Under the pieces are notes generated by a model, which worked only from the letters and a program-made list of their open reading frames with translations, was not told where the DNA came from and did not search any database. The position numbers were made by a program, and so were the translations under genes. 64,000 bases of DNA, taken from positions 1,178,001 through 1,242,000 of the forward strand of contig NZ_LT607752.1 in assembly GCF_900090265.1 (NCBI RefSeq), given 5' to 3'. Positions within the stretch are counted from its first letter, which is position 1. Each line of letters opens with the position of its first letter. This document shows, in pieces, positions 55,301 to 62,780 of the stretch. The stretch comes from Micromonospora rifamycinica (GTDB lineage Bacteria > Actinomycetota > Actinomycetes > Mycobacteriales > Micromonosporaceae).

Positions 55301-56074
55301 CACCGGCACGTCGAGGGCGGCCAGCGCGCCGACGTCCCAGGCGTCCTCGTCGCCGCCGCCGGAGGCGTCGGCGGCGACCGTCCCCCCGGCGGCGAGGACG
55401 GTGACGACGAGGGCGTCGCACCGGGCGAAGAGGTCCAGCGGTCCGTCGCCGGGGGTGAGCCCGCGCAGCGAGCCGCAGAAGATCGGCAGCGGGTCGCCGC
55501 CGGCCGCGTCGACCGCGTCGGCGAGGGTCTCGACGAAGCCGGTGTTGCCGGCCAGCGCGTGCGCCCGGTAGAAGACGATCCCCACCGTGGGCCGCCCGCC
55601 GCCGTCCGATGGTCCCCCGTGCCCGGTGGCCGGGCGGGGGGTGGGGCGGCGGTCGAGGATGCCGTAGGGCGGGGTGGGGGTGGGCGGGGCGAAGCCCTCG
55701 CCGGTGAGCAGGACCGTGTCGGAGAGGAACCGGGCCAGCTGGGCGAGGTTCTCCGCACCCCCTTCGACCAGGTAGGACAGGGCTTCGGTGGCCACTCCGG
55801 AGGGCACCGTCGAGGCCGCCATCAGCTCCGCGTCGGGCACCGCCTCGCCGCCGAGCACGATCGTGGGCACGCCGGAGCCGAGCACCGCGGCGAGGCCGTC
55901 CGGCCACGTCTGCCGCCCACCGAGCAGTCGTACCACGGCCAGGTCCACCCCGTCGAGCAGGGTCGGCACGGCGTCCAGCTCGACCCGGGTGGGGTTGGCG
56001 AGCCGGTAGTCGGCGGCGCTGGCGCGGGCGGCGAGCAGGTCGGTGTCGGCGGTGGACAGCAGCAGGATGTGCAC
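52370..56074 (-). CDS. cobN: cobaltochelatase large subunit CobN
   Basis: A 1234-aa CobN/BchH-type chelatase, normal length. The N-terminal HILLLSTADTDLLAARASA and the central segments HLGKHGTLEWLPGKG and AIYHDPDLPPSHHYLA are family hallmarks. The C-terminal part carries VWGGYAYGRG, YFQYHGGMVAMVRHLTG and NPKWIAAMRRHGYKG. It inserts cobalt into hydrogenobyrinate a,c-diamide with the ATPase subunit encoded next. GTG at 56074 with GGAG 7 nt upstream. It is the first full-length gene after the cobalamin riboswitch, with a possible 44-codon ORF between. An apparent 1428-codon frame on the opposite strand is a composition artefact. Confidence 0.96.
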   Translation of the reverse strand: MHILLLSTADTDLLAARASAADYRLANPTRVELDAVPTLLDGVDLAVVRLLGGRQTWPDGLAAVLGSGVPTIVLGGEAVPDAELMAASTVPSGVATEALSYLVEGGAENLAQLARFLSDTVLLTGEGFAPPTPTPPYGILDRRPTPRPATGHGGPSDGGGRPTVGIVFYRAHALAGNTGFVETLADAVDAAGGDPLPIFCGSLRGLTPGDGPLDLFARCDALVVTVLAAGGTVAADASGGGDEDAWDVGALAALDVPVIQALCLTSTREQWAGSDAGLSPLDAAMQVAIPEFDGRIVTVPFSFKRIDADGLSVYAADAERAARVAGIAVRQARLRHLRPADRRLAIVLSSYPTKHSRVGNAVGLDTPASAVRLLAALAAAGYHLGDAPPPTDGDALIHALIAAGGHDVEWLTPEQLSAAEARVPGETYRRWFDQVPADLRDRIREHWGEPPGGLYTDGGDIVLAGLRFGNVTLLIQPPRGFGENPIAIYHDPDLPPSHHYLAAYRWLAAPVADGGFGADAVVHLGKHGTLEWLPGKGLGLAADCAPDAVLGDLPLVYPFIVNDPGEGTQAKRRAHAVVVDHLVPPMARAETYGDLAKLEQLLDEYATVQALDPAKVPVVRGQIWELVRAAELHHDLHTEAMPAADDFDDFVLHLDGYLCEVKDVQIRDGLHILAEVPTGEARVNLVLAVLRAPQVWGGTRTLPGLRQALAAGYGLDEQALLAEPGARVAVPAALTDVVDGPAVTAADAVDLIEALARRLVLGMETLGWDADRADAVVAEVTGDGCPDVVEVLRFAAREVVPRLDRTTDEITHTLGALAGRFVPPGPSGSPTRGLVNVLPTGRNFYSVDPKAIPSRNAWDVGVALAESLLARYRADTGEYPRSVGLTVWGTSAMRTQGDDIAEVLALLGCRPVWDDRSRRVTGVEVVPTAELGRPRVDVTVRISGFFRDAFPHVVTLLDDAVRLVAALDEPAGENYLRAHVAADLATHGDERRATARIFGSKPGAYGAGLLPLIDARSWRTDADLAEVYAVWGGYAYGRGLDGREARADMERSFARIAVAAKNQDTREHDIVDSDDYFQYHGGMVAMVRHLTGAAPAAYVGDSAMPHDVRTRTLGEETRRVFRARVVNPKWIAAMRRHGYKGAFELAATVDYLFGYDATAGVVDDWMYEQLAEAYLFDEPTREFLERSNPWALRGITERLLEAADRGLWAAPDPATLDRLRETYLATEGDLEERQ

Positions 56075-56201
56075 GTGCGGCTCCGGAGAGTGACGAGCGG
56101 CTCGACCACGCGGCCGGGCCGGTCGGGGCGGGAGGGACGCCGGTCAGCGGCGACGGGGGTCAGGACCACCCCGCCGGACGGCGGGACGACCGGACCGGGC
56201 G

Positions 56202-56336
56202 TCAGCGGTGTCCAGCGGGCCAACCGACCCGGCGACGGCCGACGGTGGGAACGGTGCCGGCACGCGGCGGCACACGCTCGGCGATGCTGCGGGGATCACC
56301 GGCCGTCATCGGGCCGGTGGCGACGCTGCGCGTCAT
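56202..56336 (-). CDS. possible 44-aa leader peptide or remnant between riboswitch and cobN
   Basis: An ATG with a strong GAGGAGG 6 nt upstream opens 45 codons (TRSVATGPMTAGDPRS start, GRRRVGWPAGHR end). There is no known domain, no transmembrane helix and no histidine cluster, so it is not CbtB. The ribosome-binding site is better than that of cobN. It may be a translated leader, the start of a lost gene, or chance. It ends 127 bp before cobN. Confidence 0.4.
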   Translation of the reverse strand: MTRSVATGPMTAGDPRSIAERVPPRAGTVPTVGRRRVGWPAGHR

Positions 56337-56382
56337 CGGGTCCTCCTCGGGTGTCCACGCCCTGGGGTTCTCTCCGACGGCC

Positions 56383-56535
56383 GAAGTATCCTGGCTCCCG
56401 GATCGACGCTCACCCCCGGCCTTCCAACCGCACACGCACGGTCGTGACCCACGAGGGGGGATCGCTCCCCGGTGACAGTGGCGGGACCGCGTCGGAATCG
56501 CACCGACTTCCTTCACTGCCGTCAGGCCGCGAATG
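56383..56535 (-). promoter_or_regulatory. cobalamin (B12) riboswitch
   Basis: On the minus strand the conserved elements appear in order: GGAAGTCGGTG and ATTCCGAC (complement of 56491-56511), CCGCCACTGT (56475-56484), a GC-rich variable stem, and the B12-box-like GAGCCAGGATACT (56385-56397). This is the canonical adenosylcobalamin riboswitch layout. It lies about 310 bp upstream of cobN and should repress the cobalamin operon when B12 is plentiful, by hiding a ribosome-binding site or by termination. Boundaries are approximate. Confidence 0.9.
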
Positions 56536-56639
56536 CTGCCACACTCCTTACCCCGGGTCAACGGCGGCAGCCGGCCGGGCGGCGCTCCCGGCGCCCCCGT
56601 GACGAGGCCGAACAGCACCGACCGCCGCAGCCGTGCCGC

Positions 56640-56772
56640 TGGCGGCAGGTGGCTACGGCGGTCGGTGGTCGCGGCGGTCGGCGGGGGCGGCGATCGGCGG
56701 GGGCAGCGCTCAGTAGGGCAGCGCCCAGCGGGGGCGGCGGTCAGCGGGGGCGGCGGTCAGCGGGCGCGGCGC
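56640..56772. repeat. 16-bp-period GGCGGTCAGCGGG repeat over the 3' end of the small hypothetical gene
   Basis: Units like GCGGCGGTCAGCGGGG recur with a 16-bp period near 56734-56766, with degenerate copies back to 56640. The copy at 56757 contains the stop codon of the small hypothetical gene, and upstream-lying copies repeat that stop region beyond it. No gene is supported between about 56540 and 56756. Confidence 0.75.
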
Positions 56773-57092
56773 TCGGGGTGGAGCCGGTTCCAGGCGCGCA
56801 TCCGCTCCGGATAGCCGATCTTCGCCGCCTCGTAGAGGGGCACCGCGTGCCGGTGGGCCAGCTTCGCCGCCGCCCGTGGGGAGCCGGTACGGCGGCGGAT
56901 CCACTCCCCGTCGTGCGCGATCGCCACCACTGTGGTGTCGGTGGCGGTGGTCTCGGGTTCCAGATAGAACTCCACCCCACGGTGGGTGGTCACGAAGTCC
57001 GTCAACGCGGTCAGGTCCTCCCGGGTGGCCTCCCGGTCGAGCCTGGTCGGGATGCTCTCGGCGACCCAGGGCCGCCGGTGGATCCAGCCCAT
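56757..57092 (-). CDS. small conserved hypothetical protein
   Basis: A 111-aa soluble protein starting MGWIHRRPWVAESIPTRLD, with a central LTDFVTTHRGVEFYLEPETT and a basic C-terminal half (AAAKLAHRHAVPLYEAAKIG). Codon use and a good ribosome-binding site (GGAGAGGAG, 8 nt before ATG 57092) support a real gene. I do not recognise a named family; proteins of this size and start are common in actinomycetes. The longer frame to 57458 is antisense shadow. Confidence 0.7.
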   Translation of the reverse strand: MGWIHRRPWVAESIPTRLDREATREDLTALTDFVTTHRGVEFYLEPETTATDTTVVAIAHDGEWIRRRTGSPRAAAKLAHRHAVPLYEAAKIGYPERMRAWNRLHPERRAR

Positions 57093-57181
57093 CTGCCCGC
57101 TCCTCTCCTCGGCGTCCCTCCAGTGCAGCATCCTTACCTGGTAGGACACTGCGAACTCGGTGACATTCTGCTGCGAACCCG

Positions 57182-58081
57182 TCACGACCGGTCGAGGGCG
57201 GTCAGGTCGTCGGGGGTGAGCCGCAGCGCGCCGGCGGCGACGTTCTCGACCAGGTGGGCCGGATCCCCGGTGCCGGGGATGGCCAGCACGTGCGGACCCT
57301 GGTGCAGGATCCAGGCGAGCCGTACCTGCTGCGGGGTGGCGTGGTGGGCGCGGGCGACGGTGAGGACCGCCGGGGCGTGGTCGGTGCGCGCCCCGCCCTC
57401 CCGGTTGGCCCCGGCCAACGCGAAGTACGGCACGTAGGCGATCCCCCGGGCGGCGCACTCGCGGATCAGGGCGTCCTGGTCACCGCGGTTGTCCAGCGCG
57501 TAGTTGTTCTGCACGCAGACCACCGGGGCGATGCCCTGCGCCTCGTCGAGGTGGTCGAGGCGGGCGTTGGACAGGCCCAGGTGCCGGATCAGTCCGGCGT
57601 CGCGCATCTCGGCCAGCGCGCCGAAGCGTTCCGCCATCGAGTCCGGTGGCGGGCGCCTGACGATCCGTAGGTTGACCAGGTCGAGGTGGTCGCGGCCCAG
57701 GCGACGCAGGTTCTCCTCCACCTGGGCGCGCAGCTGCGCCGGGCCGGCCTCCTCGTGCACGCCGAGGGCCGGGTCGTACCGGATGCCGACCTTGGTGGCG
57801 ACGACCAGGTGTTCCGGGTACGGGGCGAGCGCGGCGCGGATCAGCTCGGTGGCGTACCGGGCGGGGCCGGTGCCGACCCCCAGCGTGCCACCCGGCGAGA
57901 CGTAGAAGGCGGCGGTGTCGAGGTGGTCGATCCCCAGGTCGACGGCCTGGCGCAGCAGGCGCACCGCCCGGTCCCGGTCGGGGTGCACGGTGATCCGCAT
58001 GGTGCCGAACCCCAGTCGGTGCACGGTGCGGTCACCCAGGGTCCAGCGGTCCGCCGCTGCGGCGGTGATCTCGGTCGGCAT
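57182..58081 (-). CDS. aldo/keto reductase-family oxidoreductase
   Basis: A 299-aa TIM-barrel AKR. LGFGTMRI opens strand 1; Asp55 and Tyr60 of the catalytic set are in DHLDTAAFY; the Lys follows in VVATKVGI (about residue 96). The NADPH-binding end reads AIPGTGDPAHLVENVAAG. The usual catalytic His segment (HWP) is replaced by LRIVRRP, as in some actinobacterial members, so activity on carbonyls may be altered. It probably reduces an aldehyde or ketone with NADPH. It is monocistronic or follows nothing related. Confidence 0.88.
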   Translation of the reverse strand: MPTEITAAAADRWTLGDRTVHRLGFGTMRITVHPDRDRAVRLLRQAVDLGIDHLDTAAFYVSPGGTLGVGTGPARYATELIRAALAPYPEHLVVATKVGIRYDPALGVHEEAGPAQLRAQVEENLRRLGRDHLDLVNLRIVRRPPPDSMAERFGALAEMRDAGLIRHLGLSNARLDHLDEAQGIAPVVCVQNNYALDNRGDQDALIRECAARGIAYVPYFALAGANREGGARTDHAPAVLTVARAHHATPQQVRLAWILHQGPHVLAIPGTGDPAHLVENVAAGALRLTPDDLTALDRS

Positions 58082-58154
58082 CCGGCGACCCTAGCCAGCA
58101 CCGGCCGCCCGGGTGATCGGGCGCGCAGCCGATACCGGTGACGGTCGGTGACTG

Positions 58155-59378
58155 CTAGCTTTTTACTGTCGGCGCGGTGGGCTTCGGGCCGGCGGGCGGG
58201 CGGGTCGCCGGCACCAGGGCCAGCGTCGGGATCAGCAGCACCGGCACCACCAGCAGCGCGTGCAGGATGCCGACCCGGTCACCGAGCAGACCCAGCAGCG
58301 GCGGGCTGGCCAGGAACGACGTGTAGCCGATCACCGCGACGACGCTGACCCGGGCCGGCGCCCGGTCCTCCTCGTCGGCGGCGGCGCTCATCCCGACCGG
58401 GAAGCCGAGGGACGCGCCGAGCCCCCAGAGGACCACCCCGACGACGGCGAGCGGGCCGGAACCGGCCAGCACCGCCAGCAGCGAGCCGGCGGCGGCGAGC
58501 AGGATCGTGCCGATCAGCACCGGCACCCGACCCCAGCGGTCGATGGCCACGGTGCCGGCGGTCCGGCCGATGGTCATACCGGCGACGAAGACCCCGAAGA
58601 CGGCGGCGCCGGCGGCCTCGCTGACCCCGTAGCCGTCGACGAAGGCGACCGCCAGCCAGTCGTTCGCGCTGCCCTCGGTGAACGCCATCACCAGCACCAG
58701 CGCGCCGATGAGCAGGGTGCGCGGTTCCCGCCAGGCCGCGAGCAGGCCGCCGCGACGGGTCGACCCGTCCTCGGCGTGCCCGGCGGGCAGGAACCGGCTG
58801 GCGCCGAGCAGGGTGCCGCCGAGCACCAGCGCCGCCAGCACCGCGAGGTGGACGCTGATCGGCACCCCGAGCCGGGCCGCGCCGGCACCGAGGCCCGCGC
58901 CGGCCACCGAGCCGAGGCTCCAGGCGGCGTGGAACCGGGGCAGGATGGTGCGACCCAGTCGTTTCTCGACCGCCGCGCCCTCGACGTTCATCGCCACGTC
59001 GCAGGTGCCGGAGCCGTAGCCGAGGGCGAACAGGCCGACCGCGACGCCGGGCAGTGACTCGAACGGGCCGGCGGCGAGGCCCACTCCGGCCAGCCCGGCC
59101 GCGACCAGCACCGTCGAGCCGACCGCGGTGCGGGCCGGGCCGAACCGCTGGGTCACCAGGCCGGCGCTGGTCAGCGCCAGCACCGCGCCGCCGGACATGG
59201 CCAGCAGCAGCAGCCCGAGCCGGCCGGCGCTGAGGCCGAGCGCCTCACGGACCGCGGGAACCCGGGCGAACCAGGTGGCCACGGCGAGCCCGTTGAGGGC
59301 GAAGACCACGGTGACGCCGTTGCGGGCGGCCAGCACCGCTGCGGGTACGGTGCTGGGGGGCGGGCTGGTTACGCTCAC
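58155..59378 (-). CDS. major facilitator superfamily transporter
   Basis: A 407-aa, 12-helix MFS permease. FALNGLAVATWFARVPAVRE and FGPARTAVGSTVLVAAGLAG cover the first helices, with the A-motif-like loop QRFGPART and a large central loop (HAEDGSTRRGG). The family resembles the FucP/YbjJ-like sugar or drug permeases; the substrate is unknown. The GTG at 59378 is supported by GGAAGGA upstream, and the ORF before it is short and hydrophilic. Confidence 0.87.
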   Translation of the reverse strand: MSVTSPPPSTVPAAVLAARNGVTVVFALNGLAVATWFARVPAVREALGLSAGRLGLLLLAMSGGAVLALTSAGLVTQRFGPARTAVGSTVLVAAGLAGVGLAAGPFESLPGVAVGLFALGYGSGTCDVAMNVEGAAVEKRLGRTILPRFHAAWSLGSVAGAGLGAGAARLGVPISVHLAVLAALVLGGTLLGASRFLPAGHAEDGSTRRGGLLAAWREPRTLLIGALVLVMAFTEGSANDWLAVAFVDGYGVSEAAGAAVFGVFVAGMTIGRTAGTVAIDRWGRVPVLIGTILLAAAGSLLAVLAGSGPLAVVGVVLWGLGASLGFPVGMSAAADEEDRAPARVSVVAVIGYTSFLASPPLLGLLGDRVGILHALLVVPVLLIPTLALVPATRPPAGPKPTAPTVKS

Positions 59379-59474
59379 GAGGGTGGGGTCCTTCCAGGTA
59401 CGACGTTCCCGCCGTTGATCCCACACCGGATCGGTCACGCCCACAAGCGGTATGCGCTCCTTACCACAGGCGCG

Positions 59475-60593
59475 TCAGACCGCGGGCAGCCCGAGCGCCT
59501 CGTCCACCCGGGCCAACACGGCGGCGTCGTCGTCGGCGCGTACCCCGCGCAGCAGGTCGATGGCGGTGGCCCGGATCTGACCGATGATCATCGCCAGCGG
59601 CAGGCTCTGGCCGGGGGTGAAGAGCCGCCCGGCGGTCCGCACCGCCGCCAGGGCGGCCCGGTCGGCGTCCTCCGCGTGCCGGTCGCCGGCCTCCTCCGCG
59701 CCCTCCAGGTCGGCCGCGAGCGCCCGACCGGCCGCCTCGACCGCCCGGGACAGGTCGCGCAGCGCGGCGCCCAGCTCGGGCGGGACGGGGGTGGGCAGCC
59801 GGCTGAACGTCACCCCCGCCCTGGCCAGCACCCGGACGTTGCGGACCGCGTAGTCGAGCTGGCCAATGGAGGCGTCCACGCTGCGGAGCCGGCCGATGTG
59901 CCGGCGACGGCGGACGTGCAGCCGGACCGCCTCACCGGCGGCGAGGACGGCATCGCGCAGCGGCTCCACGTCGAGCTGCCGGGCCTGCTCCAGGGCGGCC
60001 ACCGCGGCGGGCGCGTCGTGCCGGTCGAGGGCGGCGGCCACCTGCTCCAGCACCGCGGCGAGGTCGTCGAAGGTCCGCCAGAACGCGGCGACCAGCGGGG
60101 CGAGCGGCCGGCGGACGTCGATGAGCTGGCTGGCCACCACCGCCACCCCGCCACCGATCAACGCGTCGACGAACCGGAACGGCACCAGCGACTCGGTGAC
60201 CGGGGAGACCACCACCAGGTAGAGGGCGGAGACGGCGGCCTGCACCACCGAGACGGTGCTCGCCCCGATCGCGACCGCGAGGGCGATGGTGAGCAGGATG
60301 ACCGTGAAGACCGTCCAGGTGGTACGCGGCCCGAGGGCCTGGACCACCAGGTCGGCGACGAGCACACCGGCAGCCACCCCGAGCACCACCTCGACCGCGC
60401 GGCGCACCCGCTGACCCCGCGCCTGACCGAGAACGATCAGGGCGGCGGCCGGGGCGAAGAAGGGCTGCGGGTGGCCGACGATCCGGGTGGCCAGCACCCA
60501 GGCCACGGTGGCCGCCAGGGTCGTCTCGACGACCGGCCGCCAGCCGTCACGCAGCCGGCCGGCGGCGGTCCGCAACCAGCTCCACCGCAGCAT
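59475..60593 (-). CDS. FUSC-family membrane protein (aromatic acid exporter-like)
   Basis: A 372-aa protein. Residues about 20-165 hold five to six transmembrane helices of the fusaric-acid-resistance/FUSC type (ATVAWVLATRIVGHPQPFFAPAA, VEVVLGVAAGVLVADLV, IGGGVAVVASQLIDV). A long helical cytoplasmic domain follows. Relatives export aromatic carboxylic acids or organise membranes. ATG with GAGGAGG immediately upstream. Monocistronic, between the MFS gene and the catabolic operon. Confidence 0.85.
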   Translation of the reverse strand: MLRWSWLRTAAGRLRDGWRPVVETTLAATVAWVLATRIVGHPQPFFAPAAALIVLGQARGQRVRRAVEVVLGVAAGVLVADLVVQALGPRTTWTVFTVILLTIALAVAIGASTVSVVQAAVSALYLVVVSPVTESLVPFRFVDALIGGGVAVVASQLIDVRRPLAPLVAAFWRTFDDLAAVLEQVAAALDRHDAPAAVAALEQARQLDVEPLRDAVLAAGEAVRLHVRRRRHIGRLRSVDASIGQLDYAVRNVRVLARAGVTFSRLPTPVPPELGAALRDLSRAVEAAGRALAADLEGAEEAGDRHAEDADRAALAAVRTAGRLFTPGQSLPLAMIIGQIRATAIDLLRGVRADDDAAVLARVDEALGLPAV

Positions 60594-60756
60594 GCCGCCT
60601 CCTCGGGTCGCCCCTCACGCTACGGCCCGCGCCGGGAGCACCCCGACCCGGCACGGCACTGCTGGCCAGCGCGGGGAGCTGGGCGTCGGCGACGTGGGCC
60701 GGGTCAGCGAGCCGTCCGGCCGGCGCGGCGTCCACCGGGCGCCGGTCGACGTGGTG

Positions 60757-61635
60757 TCAGGGCACGTGCGCGAGGTACGCGTCGATGGTGGCGGCGAGGA
60801 TGTCCGGGCCGGGCCGGGACCAGAGCGAGGCCTGGAACACCTCGACCTCGACCGGCCCGGTGTACCCGGCGGCGTCGACCGCCTCGCGCAGCCGGCGCAG
60901 CTCCACGCAGCCCTCGCCGGGCAGCGCCCGACCGAGCAGCACCCCCTCCGGCAGCGGGGTCACCCAGTCCGCCACCTGGAACGCGGCGATCCGGTCACCG
61001 GCGCGGGCGAGCTGCGCGTACACCGTGTCGTCCCACCACACGTGGTAGGTGTCGACCACCACCCCGACCACCGCCGGGTCGAAGCGTTCGGCGATGTCGA
61101 GCGCCTGTCCGAGGGTGGCGATCACGCACCGGTCGGCGCTGAACATCGGGTGCAGCGGCTCGATGGCCAGCCGTACCCCGGCCGCCGCCGCCTCGTCGGC
61201 GAGCGCGGCGACCGCGTCGGTGACCTGTCGCCGGGCCCCGTCGAGGTCGCGGCTGCCGGCGGGCAGTCCACCGGAGACCAGGACGAGTTCCCGGGTGCCG
61301 AGGGTGGCCGCCTCCTCGATGGCCCGCCGGTTCTCGTCCCACCAGTCCGGGGTGGTGAAGAACCCACCCCGGCACAGTGAGGTGACGGTCAGCCCGGCGG
61401 AGCGGACCAGCCGCGCCGCCCGGTCGAGGCCGTACTCCTGGACGGGTTCCCGCCACAGCCCGATGCCGGTCACGCCGGCCGCCGCGCAGCCGGCGACCGC
61501 CTCGGCCAGCGGCCAGTGCTGGGCGGTGGCCTGGTTGAACGAGAACCGCTCCAGCCCGGGGGCCGGCGTCACCCGCCCGGCCGGCGTCGCCCCACCGGCC
61601 GGCGTGTCACCACTGGGCAGCGCGGGGGCGGTCAC
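60757..61635 (-). CDS. sugar phosphate isomerase/epimerase-like TIM-barrel protein
   Basis: A 292-aa xylose-isomerase-like (AP endonuclease 2 family) TIM barrel. The metal-site pattern is seen in AIEPLHPMFSADRCVI, VVDTYHVWWD and PVEVEVFQ (His/Glu/Asp ligands). It probably isomerises or dehydrates a keto-inositol or sugar derivative. It starts at GTG with a GTGA overlap of the DUF993 stop. It is the third gene of a catabolic operon and the last before a 163-bp gap. Confidence 0.85.
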   Translation of the reverse strand: MTAPALPSGDTPAGGATPAGRVTPAPGLERFSFNQATAQHWPLAEAVAGCAAAGVTGIGLWREPVQEYGLDRAARLVRSAGLTVTSLCRGGFFTTPDWWDENRRAIEEAATLGTRELVLVSGGLPAGSRDLDGARRQVTDAVAALADEAAAAGVRLAIEPLHPMFSADRCVIATLGQALDIAERFDPAVVGVVVDTYHVWWDDTVYAQLARAGDRIAAFQVADWVTPLPEGVLLGRALPGEGCVELRRLREAVDAAGYTGPVEVEVFQASLWSRPGPDILAATIDAYLAHVP

Positions 61636-62780
61636 TGGGTCACCCCGGCGACCGTGAGGTAGGCCCGCGCCCGCGCGGCGGCCAGCTCCGCGTCGGGGAG
61701 CAACCCGGCGTCGTCGGCGAGGACGAGCAGCCGGGCCAGGTGCGCCGGGGAGCGGCCGGACTGCTGTCCGGCCAGCATGGTGAAGTGCTCCTGGTGCCCG
61801 GCCAGCCAGGCCAGGAACACGATGCCGGTCTTGTAGAACCAGGTGGGCGTGGCGAACAGGTGCCGGGCCAGCGGCAGGGTCGGGGCGAACGCCGCGTCGT
61901 AGCGGTCCGGGTCACCGGCGTCGAGGGCGGCGAGGGCGGTGGCGGCGGCCGGGGCGATGGCGGCGAAGACGCCGAGCAGCGCGTCGGAGTGGCCCTGCGC
62001 GTCCCCCCGGATCAGCTCCGGGTAGTGGAAGTCGTCGCCGGTGTAGAGGCGTACCCCGGCGGGCAGCCGGCGGCGCAGCGCGACCTCCCGGTCGGCGTCG
62101 AGCAGGGACACCTTGATCCCGTCGACCCGGCCCTGATGCTGCTTGATCAGGTGCAGCACCGTCTCGGTGGCCTCGTCGAGGTCGGCCGAGCCCCAGTAGC
62201 CGGCCAGCGCCGGGTCGAACATGTCGCCGAGCCAGTGCAGCACCACCGGCTGGTCGGCGGCGGTGAGCAGCTCGTCGTACACCCGCAGGTAGTCGTCGGG
62301 GCCGGTGGCGGCGGCGGCCAGGTGCCGGCTGCACATCAGCACCGGCCGGGCTCCGGCGGCGCTGACCTCGGCGAGCTGCTCGGCGTAGGCCCGGGTCACC
62401 TGGGGCAGCGTCGCCGGCCCGGGTGGGAGCTGGTCGGTGGCGACCCCGGCGACGATCCGGCCGCCGACCGCGCGGGCCTCGGCGGCGCTGCGCCGGATCA
62501 GCTCCCGGGTGGCCGGGTGGTCCAGGCCCGCGCCGCGCTGCGCGGTGTCCATCGCCTCGGCCACCCCGAGGCCGTACGACCAGAGGTGGTGCCGGAAGGC
62601 GAGCGTGCCCTCCCAGTCGACGGCGGCCGGGGCGCCCGGGACGTTCTCCGCGCGCGGGTCGGCGACGACGTGCGCGGCGGCGTACGCCACCCGGCTGGTG
62701 GCCGGGCCGGCGGGCCGGGCGTGGCCCGCGCCCCCGCGCAGCCGGTGGGTGCTGCCGTCGGGCAGCCGGACGGCGGTCAC
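61632..62780 (-). CDS. DUF993 / dihydrodipicolinate-synthase-like protein
   Basis: A 382-aa protein of the DUF993 family, annotated as dihydrodipicolinate-synthase-family aldolases. Signals are EGTLAFRHHLWSYGLGVAEAMD, VLMCSRHLAAAATG, RVDGIKVSLLDADREVALRR with a candidate Schiff-base Lys (GIKVS), and YTGDDFHYPELI. DUF993 usually travels with Gfo/Idh/MocA and an isomerase, as here, and probably performs a retro-aldol cleavage of a keto-sugar acid. GTG start with GTGA overlap of the dehydrogenase stop. Confidence 0.85.
   Translation of the reverse strand: MTAVRLPDGSTHRLRGGAGHARPAGPATSRVAYAAAHVVADPRAENVPGAPAAVDWEGTLAFRHHLWSYGLGVAEAMDTAQRGAGLDHPATRELIRRSAAEARAVGGRIVAGVATDQLPPGPATLPQVTRAYAEQLAEVSAAGARPVLMCSRHLAAAATGPDDYLRVYDELLTAADQPVVLHWLGDMFDPALAGYWGSADLDEATETVLHLIKQHQGRVDGIKVSLLDADREVALRRRLPAGVRLYTGDDFHYPELIRGDAQGHSDALLGVFAAIAPAAATALAALDAGDPDRYDAAFAPTLPLARHLFATPTWFYKTGIVFLAWLAGHQEHFTMLAGQQSGRSPAHLARLLVLADDAGLLPDAELAAARARAYLTVAGVTQ

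Noticed and set aside
52316..56602. A 1428-codon open frame on the plus strand opposite cobN
   Set aside because: It is antisense to a full-length, recognisable CobN, has Val/Gly/Arg/His-rich shadow composition and no domain. Long antisense frames are expected at this GC content.
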